Counted from the stretch's first letter, positions 53,602 to 62,551 are shown. The stretch is DNA of 64,000 nt from Ancylobacter moscoviensis (GCF_007559435.1 NZ_VMBP01000005.1:334673-398672), one strand, 5' to 3'. Numbers and translations: made by a program. The notes: generated from the letters alone by a model not told the origin.

Positions 53602-56115
53602 ATGTGGAACGACCCGGTCGCCAACACGCCGTCGATCGTCCAGACCAATTTCGGCCCCTGGGGCACGTCGCTTCCGGCTGATGGGGAGAGTTACTGCGCC
53701 CCGACCTCGGTCGTGATGGGGCTCTATTATCTCGGCAGCAACGGTTTCACCCAGCTCGCCCCGGCGCGCTATGCCGGCCCGGATGACCGCGAGAGCATCC
53801 TGTTCGAGCGGCTGATCGCCGGCATGCTCGGCACCTCGCCCACCCAGGGCACCACGGTCCTGTCGGGCCTCGCCGACTATTTCGCCGCCCGCGGCCTCGG
53901 GCTGGACCAGTACACCTATATCAGCACGGGCGTGCCCGATCTCGAATGGCTCGACACCCAGCTCGCCGCCAACGACGCCGAGGATCCGCAATGGATCTCG
54001 CTCACCGTCTTCTCGGTGGGCTGGTTCTACAAACCGAAGGAGGACGACCCGGGCTGCGGCTGCACCCTCTGCAATGACGGCGGCCACACGCTGGCGCCGC
54101 TCAAGGTCGACCTGTTCACGCAGAAGGTCACGATCAACAACGCCTATCCGATGTCCTTCCTCGACGTGCCGAACGAGCCGTCGAGCAACCCGCAGACCGT
54201 GGCGCTCCAGCTGGTGCCGGCGGGCATGACGGTGGAAGGGCTCGACGACCCGCAGCAGTACAGCGAGGTCATGACCGACATTCTCGGCAGCGGCGACAAC
54301 TTTGCCATCCTCTGGCTCGCCGCGAGCTGGACCATCGCGGCCTCGGCGCTTCCCACCACGCCCGGCTACGCGCCGGCGACCTGGCAGATCGATGGCCCGA
54401 AGAGTCTCAACACCAACGAGGCGACGCTGACCGTGCTGGCCCCGCTCGCCGGCCAGGGCGGCTTCGTGAAGTATGGCGAGGGAACGCTGCTGCTCGCCGC
54501 GTCCAACCGGCTGATGGGCCGCAACGAGGTCTGCAACGGCACGCTGGCGAGCACGCTGACGACCGACACGCCCTTCGGCACGTGGACCGTCGTCCTGCGC
54601 AACGGCGGCACGCTGGCGCTCGCGCCGGAAACCTCCGACCTCGTGACTGTGCGGATCGCCCCGGGGCATCTCGCGCGCTTCGTCGTCGAGGCCGGCGGCG
54701 GCACGCTGCGGCTGAACGGGGTCAACAGCTATGCCACCACCATCGGCGGGGGCGAGGACGGGAAACTGCCGAACATCGTGCGCGACAATGCCGGCACCCT
54801 GACCCTTGCCCCCGGCGGCGGCATCGCGGCGCTGGGCACGAGCCAGAAGGTGCTCGTCGCCGGCACCGGCGACAACCTTCCCCCGCTCGTCGACGGCATC
54901 GTCTCTCCCGCCATTCTCGCCGTCGACACTGACGCCGCCGCCTCGGCGAGCTTCCTGACCTACGACACTTCGAACGGCTTCATCGCGGCCGCGCCGACGC
55001 TGTCCTCCAGCCTCGGTATCAACGGCGTCACGGCAAGCACGGTCTACGAGGTCGTGGACGACCAGACGGTCGATAGCGGCGGCGCCCCGCAGGTGGCGGC
55101 GCTGGAGCTGAATGGCGGTGCCGTGTCCGGCGGCGATGCCGAGCTTCTGGTCGGCAGCCAGGCGTCCGGCCATGTGGCGGGCGTGGTGATGAATGCCGGC
55201 AGCATCAGCGTCGACACGCTGGTGTTCGGCGCCGCCGAGGCGGTCGTCTACGGCGCAGCATCGGACGGGCTGGAGATCGCCTCGACGTTGAGCGGCAGCG
55301 GCGGCCTGAGCATCTTCGGCCCCGGCACGCTCACCCTCTCCGCCGACAATGGCTCCAGCCTTTCCGGCGCGGTGAACGTGAACGCCGGGACCCTCGTCGC
55401 CGCCGGCGCCTCCGCGACGGGTTCCGGGGATGTCCGGGTGCGCTCCGCGGCGAGGCTCGAGGTTCCCGGCAGCATCGCCGGGCCGGTCGAGGTCACGCAG
55501 GGGGCGACGCTGTATCTGAACAACGGGACGCTCTCCGGCGCCGTCTCGATCGCGGGCATCGGCACCGACAGCCCGATGCCCGGCGGCACCCTCGAAGGCG
55601 CCGGCGTCATCTCCGGCGCGGTCACCATCGGCGGTACCGTCCGTCCGGGGACGCGGGCCGGCCTTCTGGAGTTCCAGGCGACGACCACGATCGCCGGCAC
55701 CGGCATCATCTACTGGCGGCTGGAAAAGCTGGTGGCGGATGTCGATTCCAGGCCGGGCGAGGGCTGGAACGGCTATGTGTTCAACGATGCGAGCAGCGGC
55801 GTGGGCGTCTCGGGCGACGCGCCCATGTATCTGCTCGAATTCGCCGGGCTCGGCGTCCATCCCGATGCCGGCGATCCGTTCTGGAAGCAGCCGCGTCGCT
55901 GGCAGTTCATGATGTTCCCGAACGGCTACGCCGACATCTGGTTCGGCGACGGCAACTTCTCCTACAGCGCGGGGAATTTCGGCCTGGTCCTCGAGGCGGA
56001 CAACTCGGTCTACCTCACATGGACGCCGACCTCGCCGCAGGGGCCGGCACAACGGCGCCGTGAGCAGGCGAGGGCACGCCGCAGGCACCTCTCGCCCGCG
56101 CGGCCGGCGGCTTGA
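53602..56115 (+). CDS. C39-like cysteine-peptidase region fused to autotransporter-type beta-strand repeats
   Basis: An 837-residue protein. Residues 1-190 resemble a papain-like/C39 peptidase: Cys32 in GESYCAPTSVVMGLYYLG, His162 in NDGGHTLAPLKVDL and Asn180 in VTINNAYP give a possible Cys-His-Asn triad, with extra cysteines in CGCTLC (152-157). From about 270 it is glycine- and threonine-rich with autotransporter-associated beta-strand repeats (KYGEGTLLLAASN, LSGSGGLSIFGPGTLTLSADNGSSLSGAVNVNAGTLVAAG, VTIGGTVRPGTRAG). I see no signal peptide and no C-terminal beta-barrel; the end is a short arginine-rich tail. The start at 53602 is set by GGAG six bases upstream. Substrate, export route and processing are unknown. 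Confidence 0.75.
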   Translation: MWNDPVANTPSIVQTNFGPWGTSLPADGESYCAPTSVVMGLYYLGSNGFTQLAPARYAGPDDRESILFERLIAGMLGTSPTQGTTVLSGLADYFAARGLGLDQYTYISTGVPDLEWLDTQLAANDAEDPQWISLTVFSVGWFYKPKEDDPGCGCTLCNDGGHTLAPLKVDLFTQKVTINNAYPMSFLDVPNEPSSNPQTVALQLVPAGMTVEGLDDPQQYSEVMTDILGSGDNFAILWLAASWTIAASALPTTPGYAPATWQIDGPKSLNTNEATLTVLAPLAGQGGFVKYGEGTLLLAASNRLMGRNEVCNGTLASTLTTDTPFGTWTVVLRNGGTLALAPETSDLVTVRIAPGHLARFVVEAGGGTLRLNGVNSYATTIGGGEDGKLPNIVRDNAGTLTLAPGGGIAALGTSQKVLVAGTGDNLPPLVDGIVSPAILAVDTDAAASASFLTYDTSNGFIAAAPTLSSSLGINGVTASTVYEVVDDQTVDSGGAPQVAALELNGGAVSGGDAELLVGSQASGHVAGVVMNAGSISVDTLVFGAAEAVVYGAASDGLEIASTLSGSGGLSIFGPGTLTLSADNGSSLSGAVNVNAGTLVAAGASATGSGDVRVRSAARLEVPGSIAGPVEVTQGATLYLNNGTLSGAVSIAGIGTDSPMPGGTLEGAGVISGAVTIGGTVRPGTRAGLLEFQATTTIAGTGIIYWRLEKLVADVDSRPGEGWNGYVFNDASSGVGVSGDAPMYLLEFAGLGVHPDAGDPFWKQPRRWQFMMFPNGYADIWFGDGNFSYSAGNFGLVLEADNSVYLTWTPTSPQGPAQRRREQARARRRHLSPARPAA

Positions 56116-56212
56116 GCGCGGCGGCCGGTCTTGACCTCACCGTGCCGCGACGGGAAAAGCCTCTGTCGCGCGTCCGGGCTCCGTATGGCGCGGCCAGATA
56201 TCGGAGGTCCCG

Positions 56213-56425
56213 TTGAACGGCGAAGAGCTGAAGAACATCCTGTGCCGGCTGGAATGCGGAATGGTGCTGACGGTGCCGGACGAATGGATCGACCGCATCA
56301 TCCCCGGCTCGCACGTCACCCGTGTCCGGCTCGTCGGCGAGATCGCCCGGCAGTATTTCTGCACGCACCGGCAGGATTTCGGCACGCAGAGCTTCGAGAA
56401 GCAGGAAGTCCCGGCGACGGGCTGA
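56213..56425 (+). CDS. small conserved-looking protein with TTG start
   Basis: A 70-residue protein, NGEELKNILCRLECGMVLTVPDEWIDRIIPGSH..., of unknown function. The TTG start has a perfect GGAGG five bases before it, the strongest Shine-Dalgarno in this part of the window, which makes the gene credible despite its size. It has mixed charge, two cysteines near residues 11 and 15 and a third near 50, and no membrane segment. It lies 97 bases after the beta-repeat protein gene and could share its transcript. Confidence 0.7.
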   Translation: MNGEELKNILCRLECGMVLTVPDEWIDRIIPGSHVTRVRLVGEIARQYFCTHRQDFGTQSFEKQEVPATG

Positions 56426-56447
56426 GCGGGTCGCTCGGCCCGCGCGC

Positions 56448-57293
56448 CTAATACTCCTCGTAGCGGGCGGGGTCCTGGTCGAAGGTGCGCCCGTCGGGAC
56501 GCGCCAACGTGGCGATCGACGCCATGTCCTCGGCGGACAGCGCGAAGTCGAAGACCGACAGGTTTTCCACCTGCCGCTCGCGGCTGGCGGCCTTTGGCAG
56601 GGGGATCGCGTCGAGCTGCACGTGCCAGCGCAGGATCACCTGCGGGATCGTCCTGCCGAGCCGCCGGGCGATCGCCCCGATCGTCGGATCCTCGAGAAGC
56701 TGATTGGCGCGGCCGAGCGGGCTCCAGGATTCGGTGACGATGCCGTGGGCCCTGTCGAAGGCGCGCTGTTCGGCCTGCGGGAAATAAGGGTGCAGCTCGA
56801 CCTGGTTGATGGCCGGGACGACCCCGGTCTCACTGATGATCCTTTCGAGGTGAGGCGGCAGGAAGTTGCACACGCCGATGGAGCGGAGCAGGCCGCGCTT
56901 GCGGGCCTCGATCAGCGCCTGCCAGGCTTCGACATACAGACCCTTGCTCGGGTTGGGCCAGTGGATCAGGTAGAGGTCGTAATAGTCCAGCCGCGCGCGG
57001 TAGAGCGATTCCTCGATGGTCGCGATCGCCTCGCGGAAGGGCTGGCGTCGGCCGGGCAGCTTCGAGGTGATCCGCAGCTCTGCACGCGGCACGCCGGCCT
57101 GCCGGACGGCTTCGCCCAGCGCGCCCTCATTCTCGTAGCTGAAGGCGGAATCGAGCAGCCGGTAGCCGGCATGGATGGCGCTCACCATCCCCGCCACGCC
57201 CTCGGTGCCGTTCAGCTTGTAGGTGCCGAAGCCGATCTTCGGCAGCGTCGTGCCGTCGCTGAGGGTGACGCCGGGAACGGCGATGGCCGACAT
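56448..57293 (-). CDS. aldo/keto reductase (AKR5/2,5-diketogluconate reductase-like)
   Basis: A 281-residue NADPH-dependent reductase. Active-site Asp and Tyr in RLLDSAFSYENE, Lys in RITSKLPG, His in YLIHWPNPS; cofactor residues in PLPKAASRERQVEN. VNQ-type substrate loop PAINQVELHPYFPQ is typical of the AKR5 group. ATG 57293 is preferred because GAGGAA lies six bases upstream; ATG 57314 adds seven residues. It follows the LysR gene by 76 bases in the same direction, so it may be in its regulon. Confidence 0.9.
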   Translation of the reverse strand: MSAIAVPGVTLSDGTTLPKIGFGTYKLNGTEGVAGMVSAIHAGYRLLDSAFSYENEGALGEAVRQAGVPRAELRITSKLPGRRQPFREAIATIEESLYRARLDYYDLYLIHWPNPSKGLYVEAWQALIEARKRGLLRSIGVCNFLPPHLERIISETGVVPAINQVELHPYFPQAEQRAFDRAHGIVTESWSPLGRANQLLEDPTIGAIARRLGRTIPQVILRWHVQLDAIPLPKAASRERQVENLSVFDFALSAEDMASIATLARPDGRTFDQDPARYEEY

Positions 57294-57369
57294 GGAATGT
57301 TCCTCTGCTTGCATCGCGACAGGCTAGGCCGCGACGCCGCGCGATGAAAACGAATTCGTGGATTGGCGT

Positions 57370-58272
57370 TCAGTCCGATGGAGAATGGGGGCCGGGGCCG
57401 TGAACCTCGCGGACCAGATCGAGCCACGCCTGCGCCGCCGCCGGGAGATAGGCTCCGCGTCGCCAGACCATGGCCATGGCCCATTCCGTGTCCGGCTCCT
57501 TCAGGAGCACGTGCCGGACCGCCGGGTTGCGTCGCTGGGTGGCGATCATGCGGGGCAGGAACGCGATCCCGAGGCCGGCCCCGACCAGTTCGACGATGAA
57601 TTCGAGCTGGCTGCTGCGGGCCACCACGTCCGGCTCGAACCCCGCGCGCCGGCAGGCGTCGAGGATGACCCGGTGCAGGGTGAAGCCGCTCTCGAACAGG
57701 ATGAACGGCGTGTCCCTGACCTCAGCGAGGGTGACCGAGCGCCGCGTGGCCAGCGGGTGATCCGACGGCAGCAGCGCCACCAGTGGCTCGCGCCGGACGA
57801 GCTGCCAGTCGAATTCCTCCGTGGTCGGCAGCAGGGCGCCGGCAAAGTCGATCTCGCCCGCGCGCAGGCTCTCCTCGAGGCGGGAGCTGCCATACTCCAC
57901 CAGCCGGACCTCGATGCCGGGGTAGCGCTGGCGATAGACGGCGAAGAGCGGCGCGAACAGCGTGCTGCTGCCGACCGGCGGCAGGCCCAGCCGCAGGGAG
58001 CCGCGCTTCAGCCCGCGTATCTCGTCGAGCTCGGCGAGGAGATCGTCGCGGTCGGCGAGAAGCTTCACGCCCCGGCGATACACCGCTTCCCCGGCGGCGG
58101 TCAGCACGCTGCGATGGCCGATCCGGTCGAGCAGCGGCGTGCCGAGTTCCTCCTCCAGTTGCTTGACCGCCTTGCTCACCGTGGATTGCGTGGCGAACAC
58201 GGTCTTGGCCGCCTGCGAGAAGCCGCCCTGGCGGACCACTTCGACGAAGGCACGGAGCGGGCGGAATTCCAT
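57370..58272 (-). CDS. LysR family regulator, CidR/CynR-like, divergent from lrgAB-like genes
   Basis: A 300-residue LysR-type regulator (MEFRPLRAFVEVVRQGGFSQAAKTVFATQSTVSKAVKQLEEELG, then effector domain from about 90, LRLGLPPVGSSTLFAPLFAVY). It is divergent from the LrgA/CidA-like gene with a 10-base palindrome between them, matching the CidR-cidAB arrangement of other bacteria in which acetate or pyruvate-related signals are sensed. The effector here is unknown. Confidence 0.9.
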   Translation of the reverse strand: MEFRPLRAFVEVVRQGGFSQAAKTVFATQSTVSKAVKQLEEELGTPLLDRIGHRSVLTAAGEAVYRRGVKLLADRDDLLAELDEIRGLKRGSLRLGLPPVGSSTLFAPLFAVYRQRYPGIEVRLVEYGSSRLEESLRAGEIDFAGALLPTTEEFDWQLVRREPLVALLPSDHPLATRRSVTLAEVRDTPFILFESGFTLHRVILDACRRAGFEPDVVARSSQLEFIVELVGAGLGIAFLPRMIATQRRNPAVRHVLLKEPDTEWAMAMVWRRGAYLPAAAQAWLDLVREVHGPGPHSPSD

Positions 58273-58288
58273 TTAAAGTCCGATTTGG

Positions 58289-58298
58289 AATGATCATT
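58289..58298. promoter_or_regulatory. palindrome AATGATCATT between LysR gene and lrgA-like gene
   Basis: Perfect 10-base palindrome, 17 bases from the LysR start codon and 64 bases before the lrgA-like start, in an AT-rich divergent gap. Candidate operator or part of one. Confidence 0.45.
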
Positions 58299-58361
58299 AG
58301 TCAATCAATTCATTTTCATCATGCTGCAATGCGACATAGCTTGTCGAGAGGAGATACCCCG

Positions 58362-58775
58362 ATGAGCACGCATTACAGGCTCGCTCGTTTCATCCATCGC
58401 AGCGCCTGGCTGCAGATCGGCCTCGTGGCCGCCTTCTGGCTGGCCGGCGAGGCGTGCGTGCGCGCCCTTGCGCTGCCGCTTCCCGGTGGCGTGGTGGGAC
58501 TGGCGCTTCTGCTGGTCCTGCTCGCCACCCGCAGGGTGAGCGTGTTCAGCATGCGGCGCGGGGCCCAGCGGCTGCTGGCCGACATGCTGCTGTTCTTCGT
58601 GCCGGCGGTTCTCGCCGTGCTCGATCACCGGGAGTTTCTCGGGCTGGTCGGGCTGAAGATCCTGTTCGTCATTCTCGTCAGCACCGCGGCCGTCATGATG
58701 GTGACGGCCCTTGCCGTCGATTGCTGCTACCGCTGGAGGCTCAGCCATGTCGGGGCTAAAGCCGCTCATCGCTGA
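58362..58775 (+). CDS. LrgA/CidA family holin-like membrane protein
   Basis: A 137-residue protein with four hydrophobic helices (LQIGLVAAFWLAGEACVRAL, LPGGVVGLALLLVLLATRRV, LLADMLLFFVPAVLAVLDH, ILFVILVSTAAVMMVTALAV). LPGGVVGLALLL and MLLFFVPAVLAVLDH are LrgA/CidA signatures. These proteins act with LrgB/CidB in export of pyruvate-like metabolites or control of cell-wall hydrolysis. GGAG precedes the ATG at 58362. It overlaps the partner gene by 29 bases. Confidence 0.9.
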   Translation: MSTHYRLARFIHRSAWLQIGLVAAFWLAGEACVRALALPLPGGVVGLALLLVLLATRRVSVFSMRRGAQRLLADMLLFFVPAVLAVLDHREFLGLVGLKILFVILVSTAAVMMVTALAVDCCYRWRLSHVGAKAAHR

Positions 58776-59460
58776 GCCCGTCTTTCAGGCGCTGCTCTGG
58801 TCGGCGGTGACGATCGGCTTCTACTGGGCCGCCAAGCGCCTCTATGCGCGATGGCCGCGCTGGTGGCTCATGCCGCTGGCGGTGACGCCGGTGCTGGTCG
58901 CCGTCGTCGTGCTTCTGCTGCATGCGAGCTATCACGACTATATCCGCGGGACGAAGTGGCTGGTGCTGCTGCTCGGCCCGGCGACCGTCGCCTTCGCGAT
59001 CCCGATCTATGAGCAGCGCGGGCTCATTCGCCGGCACTGGCCGGTGCTGCTCGTGGGAATGGTCGCCGGCAGCCTCACGGCGATCGCCTCCAGCTGGGCG
59101 CTGGCCGCCATGGTGGGGCTGGATCACACGCTCCTGCTCAGCCTGCTTCCCCGCTCCATCAGCACGCCCTTCGCCATGGAGGTGTCCGGGGACATCGGCG
59201 GCGTTCCCGACCTGACGGCGGTGTTCGTCGTCGTCACCGGCATCGCCGGCGCCGTCATCGGCGACATGATCCTGGCGCGCGTTCCGCTCGTCTCGGCTCT
59301 CGCCCGCGGCGCGCTCTTCGGCGTCGGCGCGCATGGCGCCGGCACCGCCCGGGCGCACCAGCTCGGCGAGACCGAGGGCGCGGTGGCCGGTCTCGTCATG
59401 GTGCTGGTCGGCCTGCTCAACGTGCTGCTCGCGCCGATTGTCGCCCGTCTCCTGGGATAG
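58747..59460 (+). CDS. LrgB/CidB family membrane protein
   Basis: A 237-residue membrane protein with about eight helices and the family block LPRSISTPFAMEVSGDIGGVPDLTAVFVVVTGIAGAVIG followed by ARGALFGVGAHGAGTARAHQLGETEGAVAGLVM. Partner of the LrgA-like protein; start chosen by GGAGG seven bases before ATG 58747. The two form a probable membrane complex. Confidence 0.93.
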   Translation: MSGLKPLIAEPVFQALLWSAVTIGFYWAAKRLYARWPRWWLMPLAVTPVLVAVVVLLLHASYHDYIRGTKWLVLLLGPATVAFAIPIYEQRGLIRRHWPVLLVGMVAGSLTAIASSWALAAMVGLDHTLLLSLLPRSISTPFAMEVSGDIGGVPDLTAVFVVVTGIAGAVIGDMILARVPLVSALARGALFGVGAHGAGTARAHQLGETEGAVAGLVMVLVGLLNVLLAPIVARLLG

Positions 59461-59484
59461 GGCGGGGGGCCTGCGCGCTTCCCC

Positions 59485-59523
59485 TGAAAAATAGGCCCCG
59501 TCCTGCGAAACAGGAGCGGGGCC
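59485..59523 (-). terminator. rho-independent terminator reading leftward
   Basis: Stem GGCCCCG-TCCTG / CAGGA-GCGGGGCC around the loop CGAAA (59494-59523), followed on the minus strand by TATTTTT. It would end leftward transcription from the AraC gene, about 230 bases past its stop. On the plus strand there is no T run, but the hairpin also lies just after the lrgB-like gene. Confidence 0.75.
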
Positions 59524-59753
59524 AGTCGATATGCGAGGAGCTTTGGGGGACGCTCTCCGCGTTGGCCGGAGGTGGGTCCGGCAATTGGGCTGCGCCCGTG
59601 ACCAGGCCGGCTGGAACAGGCGGGGAGGCGGGGCCGGTCGGCCGCGCCCATCGGGTGTCGCCGCGTGCCGAAACTGCCCGGCATAACCCAACGAGGCGCC
59701 CGGAGAGTCAACGCGCCTGTCTGTCGACATCGCAGTTAACTATCAGAAAACAT

Positions 59754-60659
59754 TCACAAAGACCCTTCGGCCGCTTCGGTCGGCATCAGGTCGGGCGCGG
59801 AGTCTGCCTCGTGAATGTTCTTCCGCCAGTAGGAGGGCTGGACCCCCCACATCTGCCGCATGATCGAGCCGAGATGGCTGTTCGAGCTGAAGCCGGCCTG
59901 CCGTGCGACATCGCTTAGGGCCTGTTCGGTGTTGATGATCAGGTGCCGCGCGCAGGCGAGGCGCGCGGAGATCACATATTGATGCGTCGTCTGCCCCGTC
60001 GTCCTCTTGAATGCCCGCCCGAAATGGGCCGGCGAAAGCCGGGCGATATCGGCCAGCTCGTGCAGCGGCAGCGGTTTTCCGAGGTTGGCCTGGATGTAGT
60101 CGTTCACGCGCCGCCAGGCGCTCGGCGAGAGCCCCCCGGCGTGCGGCCGCAGCATCGTCGGCTTCAGCGACGAATAGTTGCGCAGCAGATGCGTCGCAAA
60201 CAGCGTGACGAGCGCGTCAAGGCTTTCCGCGCAGCCCATCTCGGCATTCTCGACCTCGTATCGCATGTGCAGGGCGAGGTTATGGGCCCTTTCGTCGATG
60301 ATGCCGAGCTTCGGCGGCCGCAGTTCGAACGTGTCCCTGTCGAACTCCGCGCCGGCCAGACGCTGCAGGCGCTCGGGCTCCACCGCGACCAGAAGATTCT
60401 GCTTCTCCACTCCCCAATGTGCGAAGAGCTCGCTGTCGGCCGGGACGATCTCCAGCGATCCCACGGGTGCGAAGCCGGGCGTCCGGCGGTCGCTGTTGAG
60501 CGCCATCTGGCGTTCCGGCTGCGCGGTGAACAGCACCAGGGCCATATGCGAGGGGGCTGTGAAGTGAATGGAGTTCGGCCCCGTATGCGTGCGGGTGACA
60601 GCCCCGCCCTCGAACTCGAACTTGGGTCCCCACTTGTCCGGCACACCCTGCAGCATCAT
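59754..60659 (-). CDS. AraC family transcriptional regulator
   Basis: A 301-residue regulator. C-terminal DNA-binding domain (about 200-290): VNDYIQANLGKPLPLHELADIARLSPAHFGRAFKRTTGQTTHQYVISARLACARHLI and the second helix-turn-helix LSDVARQAGFSSNSHLGSIMRQMWGVQP. N-terminal 150 residues are a cupin-like ligand domain. The start (MMLQGVPDKWG) has GGGGAG eight bases before it; an upstream in-frame ATG is less likely. The longer frame continues without family support. Target unknown; flanking genes are a terminator region and a 318-base gap. Confidence 0.9.
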   Translation of the reverse strand: MMLQGVPDKWGPKFEFEGGAVTRTHTGPNSIHFTAPSHMALVLFTAQPERQMALNSDRRTPGFAPVGSLEIVPADSELFAHWGVEKQNLLVAVEPERLQRLAGAEFDRDTFELRPPKLGIIDERAHNLALHMRYEVENAEMGCAESLDALVTLFATHLLRNYSSLKPTMLRPHAGGLSPSAWRRVNDYIQANLGKPLPLHELADIARLSPAHFGRAFKRTTGQTTHQYVISARLACARHLIINTEQALSDVARQAGFSSNSHLGSIMRQMWGVQPSYWRKNIHEADSAPDLMPTEAAEGSL

Positions 60660-60977
60660 GCCTGCATCTCCCCGCACCCAAGATGAACCGATCGCCACCT
60701 GCCGTTTTCGATCTCCCGGCGGCAGATGGGCCCCCGGTCGGGGTTGCAGGGCCTCTCCTGCGTCGCCCTCCCGGTTTCGTGGATCGGAATCCACATATCA
60801 ATCGATGCGTGGTTTCTAACAAGATGCCGCTTTTCCGCTGCTCATAAGTTGGGAGCAGGGTGCGATCAAACCGGCAGCATGAATTGCGCGTCAGCCGGCG
60901 CGGAGGGCCAGCGTAAGGCATGGCAGACAAAGGCTTCCCGCCCTCCGGGGCGGAGGGGACGCAGGGTTCCCGGCGCC
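60660..60977. other. 318-base intergenic region upstream of AraC gene
   Basis: Holds the likely AraC-gene promoter and a GC-rich remainder. I see no convincing gene, repeat or terminator. Confidence 0.5.
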
Positions 60978-61382
60978 TCAGCCTCTCGCCTGATTTTCGA
61001 TCATCGTCTCGATGGCGCCGATCGCGGCCGCGATGTCGGCGATCTTTCGCAGCGCATTGTCGGACGGCATCGCGCCCGCGCGTGCCGTGGCGCGGATGAG
61101 GTCGCGCTGCGCCTTGAGCAGATGGGCATGGAGCGCCGCCAATTCGTCCGTTTCCGAGGGGGAGGGCGGCGGCGCCGGAGCGGGCACATGCCCGCCGGTG
61201 GCCTCGTCCAGTTCCCGCCGTCTTGTCTCGAGGCGTGCCCATGAGCGCCGGCTGGCGACGACGTAGCGGCGGCGGTCCTCGTCCGTCAGCGTCATTCCCC
61301 TCGCTTTGGCGATATCGCGCGAATGATCGGCCAGGGCGGCTTCGAGATGGGAAAGGGCTTCTTCTATCCGTGCGTTACGCAT
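60978..61382 (-). CDS. hypothetical alpha-helical protein
   Basis: A 134-residue protein not recognised. It is rich in alanine, arginine and glutamate and predicted helical, with a short proline-rich linker (HVPAPAPPPSPSETDE, about 76-91) between two helical parts (IEEALSHLEAALADHSRDIAKARG and LAALHAHLLKAQRDLIRATARA). No signal or membrane segment. Start at MRNARIEEAL follows a GAAGAA sequence; a longer frame to 61496 would add a basic region. Codon use at third positions looks coding. Confidence is moderate. Confidence 0.55.
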   Translation of the reverse strand: MRNARIEEALSHLEAALADHSRDIAKARGMTLTDEDRRRYVVASRRSWARLETRRRELDEATGGHVPAPAPPPSPSETDELAALHAHLLKAQRDLIRATARAGAMPSDNALRKIADIAAAIGAIETMIENQARG

Positions 61383-61672
61383 GCCGTAGCGTTCTTCGCG
61401 CTCGAGTGCCGGGGGATGGCTCGGTTTGTTGACGCCGCCCTTTCGTGGACGTCGTCGAGGTGTGGCAATACGACTCTGCCGAAGCAAGCTGATCATCCCG
61501 AGGCCCCGGTTGTCATCCGCAGCTTAGGTATATTCTGGTGACAGATGGTGCCGTCCGCCCGGATTTGCAGGGGGGCTCGGCGCGGAGAGCCGTGGCAATG
61601 TCCGCCCGGCCGGCGCGGGCGAGAGCCCTCCGCCGAGGCGGCATCCACGAGGAAAGAGCGCGACTCAGTCCG

Positions 61673-62551
61673 TCACATCAGCGGCGCGAAGACGGAAATG
61701 GCCTTCGGGTGAACCTTGAAATGGGCCGGCGTCGAGGTGACGATCTCGCCATCGGCGTTCACGGGCATGGGCTTGCGCGTCGCGATGTCGAACTCCACGC
61801 AGCGCGCCGTTCGCACTTCCCGCCAGGCACCATGGGTTCCGGAGCGGAACGAGCGCAGCATCAGCGCCATCTTCCAGAGATTGGTCATCTCGAGGCTGTA
61901 GAGATCGAGGTGGCCGTCGTCGATCTCCGCGTCCTCCTGAACGACATTGCCGCCGCCGTAATGGCGTCCGTTGCCGACCGAGATCTGGTAGGTGTCCACT
62001 TCGACCGCCTGCCCCTTCTCGGTGATGGTCGCGTGGAAGCGGCGGGCCTTCGCCAGAACCTTCAGGGCGGCGAGCGAATAACCCAGCCGGCCGAACCGCT
62101 TCTTCAGCACCGGGTCCAGCCCCTCGGCGAGCCTGGCGCTGAGGCCGATGCTCGCGACATTGAAGAAGGCGTGGCCGTTGACCGTGCCGAGGTCGACCCT
62201 CCGCGTCTCGCCCTTCACGATGACGGCGGCGGCGGCGACCAGATCGTCGGGGAGTTCCAGGGTCCGGGCGAGATCATTCGCCGTGCCCATCGGGATGATC
62301 CCCATGGGCAGGCCGCTTTCCATCACCGCCATGCCGGCCGAGGAAACAGATCCGTCCCCGCCGCAGACGATGATCAGATCCGCCTCTTCCTGAAGCCGGA
62401 CGATGTCGCGCGCGATCTCCGGCAGGGCCTCGAACGTCTCGACCCGGACGTCGAGGCCGCCATCTTCCAGCCCGCGGATGACGGGCCCGATTTCTTCCTG
62501 CCCACGACGAGCCTTCGGATTGCGGAGGAGGAGCGCGCGGCGTCTTGTCAT
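61673..62551 (-). CDS. diacylglycerol/lipid kinase family protein (YegS/DagK-like)
   Basis: A 292-residue lipid kinase: NPKARRG near the N-terminus, ATP-binding VCGGDGSVSSAG (GGDGS motif), and MGTANDLARTLEL, all typical of YegS/sphingosine-kinase-like enzymes. The C-terminal half is the usual beta-sandwich with VGNGRHYGGG and DADIDDGHLD-type residues (EDAEIDDGHLDLYSLEM) that bind metal. It phosphorylates a diacylglycerol or similar lipid at the membrane. Start at MTRRRALLLRNP. Confidence 0.92.
   Translation of the reverse strand: MTRRRALLLRNPKARRGQEEIGPVIRGLEDGGLDVRVETFEALPEIARDIVRLQEEADLIIVCGGDGSVSSAGMAVMESGLPMGIIPMGTANDLARTLELPDDLVAAAAVIVKGETRRVDLGTVNGHAFFNVASIGLSARLAEGLDPVLKKRFGRLGYSLAALKVLAKARRFHATITEKGQAVEVDTYQISVGNGRHYGGGNVVQEDAEIDDGHLDLYSLEMTNLWKMALMLRSFRSGTHGAWREVRTARCVEFDIATRKPMPVNADGEIVTSTPAHFKVHPKAISVFAPLM

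Noticed and set aside
53485..56088. Open frame of about 870 codons on the minus strand opposite the beta-repeat gene
   Set aside because: Antisense; composition is arginine/glycine-rich noise. The plus strand has a proper ribosome site and repeat structure.
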